NCBI GenBank assembly: GCA_022340585.1
Contig: JAJDNS010000149.1
Span: forward strand, 1 to 38,678
Source of the DNA: Acidobacteriota bacterium
Lineage (GTDB): Bacteria > Acidobacteriota > Vicinamibacteria > Fen-336
DNA: 38,678 nucleotides
Direction of reading: 5' to 3'
Position numbers and translations under genes: made by a program. The notes under the pieces were generated by a model that ran no database searches, was not told the DNA's origin, and saw only the letters and a program-made list of their open reading frames with translations. How positions within the stretch are numbered: position 1 is the first letter of the stretch; each line of letters begins with the position of its first letter. Below are positions 32,809 to 38,678 of this stretch, piece after piece.

Positions 32809-33405
32809 GTGCCCCCGGAGAAAGAGCACGAGGCTCTCCAGGCGCTGCGGGCCCGCCTCGACGAGGAGGAGAGGGCCTACTCCGAGGTGCTGGCGGCCCT
32901 GGACCGGCTGGCGGCCTTCCGGCTTCCCGCCGAGGACTCGCCCGAGGTCCGGGAGAAGCTCGAGCGCCTGAACACCCTGTGGGAGACGCCACCACGGCCG
33001 CCGGGAGGGGGGCTCGGGGGGGCGTTCCGGCAACGCGCGTGGGACGCCGTCGCGCCGGCCCTCGAGAGACAGTCCGAGTTCAACGCCGCCCTCGTTCAGC
33101 TTCTGAATGCACATCTCGGCCCGCTCGACCACCTGAACGCCCACCTGCGCGACCTCGCCGGCGCCGTGGTCCACTACGCCCAGCACGTGCAGCCCCTCGT
33201 CGACTCCCGAGGCCGCGTGGCCTCCGCCCTCGCCACCACCCGGTCCGAGCTGGTGCTCGAATCGTTCGACCGCCGGCTCGAGTCCCTGGGCCGGCGGGTC
33301 GAGGGTCTCCTCGAGCTCCGCGACCGCCTGGAGGCGATGACCGACGAGGTGGGTGCGCTGCGCACCGCTCTCGGAGCCCCGCCGCCCCCGAAGGCCAGCG
33401 AGTAG
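32809..33405 (+). CDS. helical protein accompanying a glycosyltransferase
   Basis: This 198-residue protein (GTG start) is almost all helix and probably forms a coiled coil. The N-terminus (residues 4-40) and the C-terminus (150-190, ESFDRRLESLGRRVEGLLEL) show heptads. The middle AVAPALERQSEFNAALVQLLNAHL resembles the spacer region 'LRPLLERQ..FNAAVVQALN' found fused to sugar-modifying enzymes in related genomes. It has no signal or membrane segment. It ends 10 bases before the GT4 gene, so a scaffold or partner role for that enzyme is plausible. This is inference. Confidence 0.6.
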   Translation: MPPEKEHEALQALRARLDEEERAYSEVLAALDRLAAFRLPAEDSPEVREKLERLNTLWETPPRPPGGGLGGAFRQRAWDAVAPALERQSEFNAALVQLLNAHLGPLDHLNAHLRDLAGAVVHYAQHVQPLVDSRGRVASALATTRSELVLESFDRRLESLGRRVEGLLELRDRLEAMTDEVGALRTALGAPPPPKASE

Positions 33406-33415
33406 CGCGGACACG

Positions 33416-34711
33416 GTGCGGCTGGCCCTGCTCTCCCCGGTCCCACCCGCGCCCACCGGGATCGCCGACTACGCCGCGGGATGGCTGGCGCTCCTCTCCG
33501 GGCGGCACGAGATCGACGTCTTTCACGACCAGGACGAGGTCGACGAAGCCCGCCTTCCTCCCGACGTCGGCGTCTTCCCCGTGGCCGACTTCGCCGTGCG
33601 ATCGGGGGGGCGACCCTACGACCTCGCCGTCTACCAGATGGGCAACGGCCCGGCTCACGCCTTTCTCTACGAGCACCTGTCCCGGGTTCCGGGGCTGCTG
33701 GTCCTCCACGACCTCGTGCTCCACCACTCGCGAGCCGCGCATTTTCTCGAGGCGGGGGCGGTGCAGGCTTGGCGTCGTGACCCCGGCAGCCCGTCGGCCC
33801 GCGAGGCTGCCGCGCCCTGGCTCCACGCCTGGCGCGAGGAGCTCACCTACACCTACCCGGAGCGGGGAGAAGACCTGTTCGAGGTGCAGCTCGGGACGGT
33901 GGGTGACCTGCTGCCCTTCGCCTACCCGCTGGTGCGCATCCCCGCGGAGGCCTCGCGCTCGGTGGCGGTGCACAACGAGTGCATGGCCCGGGCGGTGCGT
34001 GAGGCGGTGCCGGGCGCCGACGTGGTCCGCGTCCCCCACCCCGCGGCCGCCGAGCCGGTGGACCGGGGAGCGGTCGAGGCCCTGCGTCGTCGCCTGGGCC
34101 TGCGCGACAGCGACGTCGTCGTGGGGGCCTTCGGGCTCCTGACGCGAGCGAAGCGGATCGAGACGGTGGCCCGGGCCGTGAAGCACGCCGCCAACGAGAA
34201 CCCCGGGATTCGGCTCCTCCTCGCCGGACCGGTGCCGGATCTCACTCGGCTCACCACCCTCCTCGACCACATCGGGATGGCGGAGAGGAGCGTCGTCACC
34301 GGGCGGCTGCCCCACGAGGAGCTCGCCCTGCACATCGAGGCCGCCGACATCGTCGTCCACCTCAGGTACCCCACCGCCCGGGAGACCTCCGGGGCCCTGT
34401 TGCGGGTCCTGGCCCAGGGCCGACCCACGGTCATCTCGGATCTCGAGCATCAGGACGAGTTCCCCGCCGATGCCGTGGCCCGCGTCGACGTGGTCGACGA
34501 GGAGGGCGGGGTCGCGCGAGCGCTCCGGCGTCTGGCCGCCGACCCGGCGGCGCGACGGGCCCTCGGGGAACGCGCGGCGGAATACATCAGACGCGAGTAC
34601 GCCCCCGAGCGCACCCGCGAGGCCTGGGAGAAGGTTCTGGAGAGGGCGCGGCGCCGGCCCGATCCCCCGGCCCGGGCGTGGCCCGCCCACTGGCCCCGGC
34701 GGGAGGCCTAG
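33416..34711 (+). CDS. GT4-family glycosyltransferase
   Basis: This 431-residue protein starts at GTG 33416 (VRLALLSPVPPAPTGIADYA), the common N-terminus of GT4 enzymes acting on surface polysaccharides. The C-terminal Rossmann half has VGAFGLLTRAKRIETVARAV, GMAERSVVTGRLPHEELALH, and the donor-site region RYPTARETSGALLRVLAQGR. The last carries Glu-Thr-Ser rather than the usual EgfG. It lacks membrane helices. Sugar donor and acceptor are unknown. The frame is open 21 codons further upstream into the previous gene. Confidence 0.85.
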   Translation: MRLALLSPVPPAPTGIADYAAGWLALLSGRHEIDVFHDQDEVDEARLPPDVGVFPVADFAVRSGGRPYDLAVYQMGNGPAHAFLYEHLSRVPGLLVLHDLVLHHSRAAHFLEAGAVQAWRRDPGSPSAREAAAPWLHAWREELTYTYPERGEDLFEVQLGTVGDLLPFAYPLVRIPAEASRSVAVHNECMARAVREAVPGADVVRVPHPAAAEPVDRGAVEALRRRLGLRDSDVVVGAFGLLTRAKRIETVARAVKHAANENPGIRLLLAGPVPDLTRLTTLLDHIGMAERSVVTGRLPHEELALHIEAADIVVHLRYPTARETSGALLRVLAQGRPTVISDLEHQDEFPADAVARVDVVDEEGGVARALRRLAADPAARRALGERAAEYIRREYAPERTREAWEKVLERARRRPDPPARAWPAHWPRREA

Positions 34712-34717
34712 CCGGAG

Positions 34718-35083
34718 TCAGGCCGTGCGCGGCCGGGCGCGCCAGGTCCCCAGGGCGCGGGCGAGCCGCCGGCGGACCGCCGCCGGCATCTCCGAGAACT
34801 CGACCCCCACTCCCCAGGGACGGCCCCGGCGCAGGGCACGGCGGCGGGAGCTCGCGACACGGGCCTCGATCTCGGTCTTCACGCCGCTCACGACGAGACG
34901 GAGGCGGAGGGTCGACTGCGGTGGCAGGGGAACCGGGGCCTCGAGAAGCAGCCCGTTCTGGCTGATGTCCACGAGACGCGCGCCCACTACGGCGACCGGC
35001 TCGGCCAGCTCGTCGGGGAGCACGCGCGGCGCCCGCCGGCGTTCGACGCCTCCCGGTGGCCCGGCTGCGGCCCGCGCGCTCAC
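34718..35083 (-). CDS. PilZ-domain protein (c-di-GMP binding)
   Basis: This 121-residue protein is a single PilZ domain. The c-di-GMP contact motifs are complete: RRRAPR (15-20, the RxxxR-type) and DISQNG (39-44, DxSxxG). The beta-barrel follows to RRGRPWGVGVEFSEMP. GTG 35083 overlaps the stop of the FGE-like gene (GTGA), so both should be co-translated; a longer frame upstream is only a shadow. It converges on the GT4 gene with 6 bases between stops. Confidence 0.85.
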   Translation of the reverse strand: MSARAAAGPPGGVERRRAPRVLPDELAEPVAVVGARLVDISQNGLLLEAPVPLPPQSTLRLRLVVSGVKTEIEARVASSRRRALRRGRPWGVGVEFSEMPAAVRRRLARALGTWRARPRTA

Positions 35084-35802
35084 GGCACCTCGCGCACCAC
35101 CCGGAAGCCGTAGTCGGCCCGGCGAGCGTGCGGCGGCTGGCTGAACCGGGCCGACGGCGGTGGGTACGACCCGGCACTCCGCCAGGAGCCGCCGCGGCTG
35201 GCCCGGTGCTCCCCCGTCTCCGCGCCCCGCGGATCGTACCGTCGGGTCGCGCGGTAGGCGTCGGCCGCGTACCAGTCGAAGCACCATTCGTGAACGATCG
35301 TCCCCATGTCCAGGAGGCCGAAGCCGTTGGGAGTGCCCCGGCCCGCCGCCCAGGGGCCCGACACCGGCTGCTCGGGCACCTCACCGGACGGCATCACGGC
35401 TCCCCAGGGCGTCGGCTGCCCCTCGAGGCCGCCCCGCGCCGCCCGCTCCCACTCCGCCTCCGTGGGGAGGCGCCACCGCCCCCCCAACGCCTCGCCGAGC
35501 CAGGTGCAGTACGACATCGCCTCGAACCACGTGACCCCAACCACCGGTTGCTCAGGGTCCCAGAAGCCGGGGTCCTTCCACCACGGCGGCGCGGGCACGC
35601 GACCGGAGGCCAGGAACCAGGCGTACTCGAGGTTGGAGATGGGCTCGCGGCCCATGCGGACGGGCCGGACCTGAGCGTCGTGGACGGGCCACTCGTCGAG
35701 GCGGCCGTCGTCCGAGCCCATGCGGAAGCGGCCCCCGGGCACGAAGACCAGCGGAGGAGCGTTCATCGACGCCGAACCGACGCTGAGGGTTGCCACCGAC
35801 AT
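35080..35802 (-). CDS. formylglycine-generating-enzyme-fold (SUMF1/EgtB-like) protein without copper cysteines
   Basis: This 240-residue protein has an FGE-sulfatase (C-type lectin-like) domain: FVPGGRFRMGSDDG, PVVGVTWFEAMSYCTWLG, RWRLPTEAEWERAARGG, and a C-terminal RGGSWRSAGSYPPPSARFS followed by YGFRVVRE. Authentic FGE needs two copper-binding Cys in that last region; here there are none, so it probably does not make formylglycine. ATG 35802 has AGGGAG six bases upstream. ATG 35766 is also possible. It has no export signal and is coupled to the PilZ gene, so it may be a structural or regulatory domain. Confidence 0.82.
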   Translation of the reverse strand: MSVATLSVGSASMNAPPLVFVPGGRFRMGSDDGRLDEWPVHDAQVRPVRMGREPISNLEYAWFLASGRVPAPPWWKDPGFWDPEQPVVGVTWFEAMSYCTWLGEALGGRWRLPTEAEWERAARGGLEGQPTPWGAVMPSGEVPEQPVSGPWAAGRGTPNGFGLLDMGTIVHEWCFDWYAADAYRATRRYDPRGAETGEHRASRGGSWRSAGSYPPPSARFSQPPHARRADYGFRVVREVP

Positions 35803-35869
35803 CGTGCACTCCCTGATCAAAAAGCGCGTACAAACAGCACTTCGCTCAAAACGGGAGACGCTGAGAATC

Positions 35870-35899
35870 TTGTTGCCAAGCCAGCTTACGCGGCATAAT
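35870..35899 (+). promoter_or_regulatory. promoter for the M28 peptidase gene
   Basis: TTGTTG (35870-35875) and CATAAT (35894-35899) are 18 bases apart, or TTGCCA and TAATAT (35896-35901) 17 bases apart. They lie in a clearly AT-rich stretch (35800-35950) between divergent genes. The leader would be about 45 bases, ending with GAGAGAG shortly before the ATG. Confidence 0.5.
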
Positions 35900-35952
35900 A
35901 TGACACGTCACTTGAGATCAGTCCAGAGAAAAATGCGGCATCGAGAGAGACC

Positions 35953-37623
35953 ATGAGGCTTTTGCTGGCGGCGACCGTGGCCACCCTCACCGTGGCCGGT
36001 CTGGCCGCCCTTCGACCCGCGGTGTTGACCGACGAAGAGAAGTCGGCGGCAGCCACCATCCAGGAGTACCGGCTGCGGGCGGACATCCGCTTCCTGGCCA
36101 ATGATCTCCTCGAGGGCCGCGGACCCGCGACCCGCGGGGACCGACTGGCCCGGCTCTACGTGGCTTCCCGCTTCGAGGCCATCGGTCTGGAGCCCGGCGC
36201 CCCGGACGGGACCTGGTTCCAGGACTTCGACCTGATCTCCGTCGACACCCGGTGCCCCCCGGTGCTCCAGATCAAGCGCGGCACCGAGAGGGTGGACCTC
36301 GACTACTACGGGGACTACATCGCCACCTCGGGCGTCCAGTCCCCGGTGGCCCGTATCGACGACGCCGAGATCGTGTTCGTGGGCTACGGGATCGTGGCTC
36401 CCGAGTACCAGTGGGACGACTTCAAGGATACGGACCTCCAGGGCAAGGTCCTGCTCTTCCTGAACAACGACCCCGAGGACGACCCGAAGCTGTTCGAAGG
36501 GAACCGCCGGCTCTACTACGGGCGGTGGGACTACAAGTACGAGATGGCCGCGCGACGGGGAGCGGCGGGGGCCATCATCATCCACACCACCCCGTCGGCG
36601 GGCTACGCCTGGGCGGTGGTCCAGAACTCGTGGACCGGGGAGCAATTCGGCCTCCCCGCCGGGGCCGAGCCCAGGGTCCAGGTGCAGGCCTGGGTGACCG
36701 AGGAGGCGGCTCGGCGGCTGGTACATCTGGGAGGACAACGCCTGGAGGACCTCGTGGCGGTGGCCCGGCGTCGGGACTTCTCTCCCATCCCCCTGGGCGT
36801 CACCACGAGCGTGGTCCTGGAGAACGCCATCGAGCGCCGACAGAGCGCCAACGTGATCGGTCGTCTCCCGGGCGCCGATCCCGTGGCCAGCCGGGAAGCG
36901 GTGATCTACACTGCCCACCACGATCACCTGGGGATCAAGGCCGACCCGGAGGGCGGGCCACCGGCCATCTACAGCGGCGCGCTGGACAACGCGTCTGGCG
37001 TGGCCACCATGCTGGCCATCGCCGAGGCCTTCGTGGCCCTGCCCCAACGCCCCGAACGCTCCATTCTCTTCGCCGCGGTAGGCGCGGAGGAGCAGGGGCT
37101 CCTGGGCTCGAAGTACCTGGCCCGGAAGCCGCCGGTTCCTGCGGGACGCCTCGCCGCCAACATCAACATCGACGGGGTGAACATCTGGGGCCGGACCCGG
37201 GACGTGGCGGTGGTGGGCCTGGGCAAGTCGACTCTGGACGAGTGGGTCCGGGCCATCGCCGAGGCTCAGGGCCGCACGGTGCGCGCCGAGGCCTTTCCCG
37301 ACAAGGGCTCCTACTACCGCTCCGATCACTTCAGTCTGGCCCGCGTCGGCGTCCCCGGCGTCTACCTGGACGCCGGGACGGAGGTGATCGGGAAGCCGGC
37401 GGGGTGGGCGCGCCAGCAGCAGGAGGCCTGGGAGAAGGCCCACTACCACCGGCCCAGCGACGACCTGACCCCGGAGTGGGACCTCTCGGGGGCCATCGAG
37501 GACGCCCGGCTCCTCTTCTCGCTCGGGGTCAAGGTGGCGAACACCCCCTCCCTCCCCGAGTGGCGCTCCGGCGACGAGTTCGAGCCGGCCCGGAAGAAGG
37601 CCCTGGCCGCCCTCGAGCGCTGA
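35953..37623 (+). CDS. exported M28-family zinc aminopeptidase with PA-like insert
   Basis: This 556-residue protein has an N-terminal signal or anchor (LLLAATVATLTVAGLAAL). The peptidase core has the two-zinc ligands: His in TAHHDHLG (322-325), Asp in SGALDNASG, Glu pair in VGAEEQGLLGS, Asp in NINIDGVN and His in HYHRPSDD. An insert with FVGYGIVAPEYQWDDF and KYEMAARRGAAGAIIIH (about 135-215) looks like a PA domain. It is expected to release amino acids from peptides in the periplasm or outside. It is transcribed away from the FGE-like gene. The MDR gene follows after 38 bases. Confidence 0.9.
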   Translation: MRLLLAATVATLTVAGLAALRPAVLTDEEKSAAATIQEYRLRADIRFLANDLLEGRGPATRGDRLARLYVASRFEAIGLEPGAPDGTWFQDFDLISVDTRCPPVLQIKRGTERVDLDYYGDYIATSGVQSPVARIDDAEIVFVGYGIVAPEYQWDDFKDTDLQGKVLLFLNNDPEDDPKLFEGNRRLYYGRWDYKYEMAARRGAAGAIIIHTTPSAGYAWAVVQNSWTGEQFGLPAGAEPRVQVQAWVTEEAARRLVHLGGQRLEDLVAVARRRDFSPIPLGVTTSVVLENAIERRQSANVIGRLPGADPVASREAVIYTAHHDHLGIKADPEGGPPAIYSGALDNASGVATMLAIAEAFVALPQRPERSILFAAVGAEEQGLLGSKYLARKPPVPAGRLAANINIDGVNIWGRTRDVAVVGLGKSTLDEWVRAIAEAQGRTVRAEAFPDKGSYYRSDHFSLARVGVPGVYLDAGTEVIGKPAGWARQQQEAWEKAHYHRPSDDLTPEWDLSGAIEDARLLFSLGVKVANTPSLPEWRSGDEFEPARKKALAALER

Positions 37624-37646
37624 CCGTCACCTCGCTGCAGTCCGGG

Positions 37647-37652
37647 TAGACT
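37647..37652 (+). promoter_or_regulatory. possible -10 element close to the MDR start
   Basis: TAGACT ends nine bases before ATG 37662, and no Shine-Dalgarno sequence is present. The position fits a leaderless message, but there is no clear -35. Confidence 0.25.
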
Positions 37653-37661
37653 GGGGCCGCC

Positions 37662-38618
37662 ATGCGTGCCCTCTGGCTCGAGGACCAGAAGCTTCGCCTG
37701 CGCGACGACGTCCCCCGCCCGGTCCCGCCCGCAGGGGAGGCACTGGTGAAGGTGCAGCTCGCCGGGGTCTGCAACACCGACCTGGAGCTCGTGCGGGGCT
37801 ACTACCCCTACTCCGGGGTCCCCGGGCACGAGTTCGTGGGCGTGGTCGAGGAGGCCCCCGACGCTCCCCAGTGGAGGGGCCGACGCGTCGTGGGCGAGAT
37901 CAACGCGGTGTGCAGTGACTGCCCCACCTGCCGGGCGGGACGGCCCACCCACTGCGAGCGCCGCACGGTCCTGGGGATCGTGAAGCGCGACGGGGTCTTC
38001 GCCACCCACCTCACCCTGCCGGTGGCCAACCTGCACGCGGTCCCGGAGAACATGCCGGACGAGGTCGCGGTCTTCACCGAGCCCACCGCCGCCGCTCGGG
38101 AGATCCAGGAGCAGGTGACCGTCGGTCCGGGCGACCGCGTGGTCGTCGTTGGCCCGGGCAAGCTCGGCCACCTCGTGGCCCGAACACTGGCCACCTCCGG
38201 CTGCGACCTTCTCGTGGTGGGCCGCAGCCGGAGGCCGCTCGAGCTTCTCTCCTCGGCCGGGATCCGCACCGGCACCGCCGACGGAACCGCCGAGCGCCAG
38301 GCCGACCTGGTGGTGGAGTGCACCGGCCACCCCGAGGGCTTCGAGCTGGCCCGGCGCGCGGTGCGCCCCCGCGGGACGATCGTGCTGAAGAGCACGTACC
38401 ACGGACGCCTCTCGCTCGACATGGCCCCTCTCGTGGTCGACGAGATCACCCTCGTCGGCTCGAGGTGCGGCCCCTTCGCCCCCGCCCTCGAGCTCCTCTC
38501 GAGCGGCGCCGTCGATCCCCGCCCCCTGATCGACGCACGCTACCCGCTGTCCGAGGCGCTGGCCGCCTTCGAGCACGCCGCGAGGCCCGGGACCCTCAAG
38601 ATCCTCGTCGACTGCTGA
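37662..38618 (+). CDS. zinc-dependent medium-chain dehydrogenase (MDR family)
   Basis: This 318-residue oxidoreductase is of the alcohol/threonine dehydrogenase type. The catalytic zinc site uses Cys37 (GVCNTDLELV) and His56/Glu57 (PGHEFVG). The structural zinc lobe is C84-x2-C87-x2-C90-x7-C98. The nucleotide fold has VVVVGPGKLGHLVARTLA. The protein is some 20-30 residues shorter than most MDR enzymes, mainly in the C-terminal half. Substrate and cofactor (NAD or NADP) are not evident. The last 60 bases of the window after its stop hold nothing I recognise. Confidence 0.88.
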   Translation: MRALWLEDQKLRLRDDVPRPVPPAGEALVKVQLAGVCNTDLELVRGYYPYSGVPGHEFVGVVEEAPDAPQWRGRRVVGEINAVCSDCPTCRAGRPTHCERRTVLGIVKRDGVFATHLTLPVANLHAVPENMPDEVAVFTEPTAAAREIQEQVTVGPGDRVVVVGPGKLGHLVARTLATSGCDLLVVGRSRRPLELLSSAGIRTGTADGTAERQADLVVECTGHPEGFELARRAVRPRGTIVLKSTYHGRLSLDMAPLVVDEITLVGSRCGPFAPALELLSSGAVDPRPLIDARYPLSEALAAFEHAARPGTLKILVDC

Positions 38619-38678
38619 CGTCCGGGCTGCCGCTCACGCTCCGTGTCGGGACGGGGCGGCCGCGGTTGGCCACCCGGC

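Noticed and set aside
1..38678. tRNA or rRNA genes
   Set aside because: No cloverleaf-compatible TTC-loop segment or rRNA-like stretch was recognised by eye. A tRNAscan-SE run would settle it.

Overview
The window is GC-rich chromosomal DNA (third codon positions almost all G or C, which also creates very long antisense open frames). It comes from a diderm bacterium: it has two TonB-dependent outer-membrane receptors with signal peptides, a lipoprotein signal, and a kinase carrying a periplasmic TonB C-terminal domain. It also encodes a complete bacillithiol pathway (bshC-bshA-bshB1), a PknB-type kinase with PEGA domains, an FHA/zinc-ribbon/RDD protein and an M28 peptidase with a PA-like insert. 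From established knowledge this mix fits Acidobacteriota best. That phylum call is an inference made without any database search. Genes are densely packed, with many 1-4 base stop/start overlaps and frequent GTG or TTG starts.

Layout, left to right. 1-4.3 kb (+): the end of a membrane glycosyltransferase, a BtuB-like TonB receptor, then a promoter-led operon of a CDP-alcohol phosphatidyltransferase, a 30-residue mini-ORF and MobA. 4.3-7.7 kb (-): a YwiC-like membrane protein, a small secreted protein resembling the DsbD N-terminal domain, and a second TonB receptor. 7.7-12.3 kb (+): argS, a class-C26 glutamine-amidotransferase-like hydrolase, and a thioredoxin-TPR gene. A tandem duplication there left a decayed copy of the hydrolase 3' part and a second thioredoxin-TPR gene whose CGWC is now SGLS. 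12.3-22.8 kb (-): the kinase - FHA/RDD - lepB unit, then carA-carB-patatin and an alpha/beta hydrolase lipoprotein.

22.9-26.4 kb (+): bshC-bshA-bshB1. 26.4-27.3 kb: an accessory scar with two sets of 20-bp tandem repeats (one like the ends of IS21-family elements), a small orphan ORF and a 5'-truncated DUF3368/PIN toxin remnant. 27.3-32.35 kb (-): a 46-residue membrane peptide coupled to a sodium:solute symporter, a YkgJ-type cysteine-cluster protein, then feoB-feoA behind a Fur-like palindrome. 32.4-34.7 kb (+): a small conserved hypothetical, a helical protein and a GT4 glycosyltransferase. 34.7-35.8 kb (-): an FGE-fold protein coupled to a PilZ protein. 35.9-38.6 kb (+): an M28 peptidase and a zinc-type MDR dehydrogenase.

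Functional links. The kinase, FHA and lepB genes look like one envelope-signalling unit. The bsh genes make the low-molecular-weight thiol. The thioredoxin-TPR pair and the DsbD-alpha-like protein point to extracytoplasmic thiol chemistry. feoAB supplies iron. The strongest unusual features are the tandem duplication with loss of both redox cysteines, the kinase-PEGA-TonB_C fusion with its FHA partner, the coupled micro-ORFs, and the mobile-element scar. No rRNA, tRNA or CRISPR array was seen.
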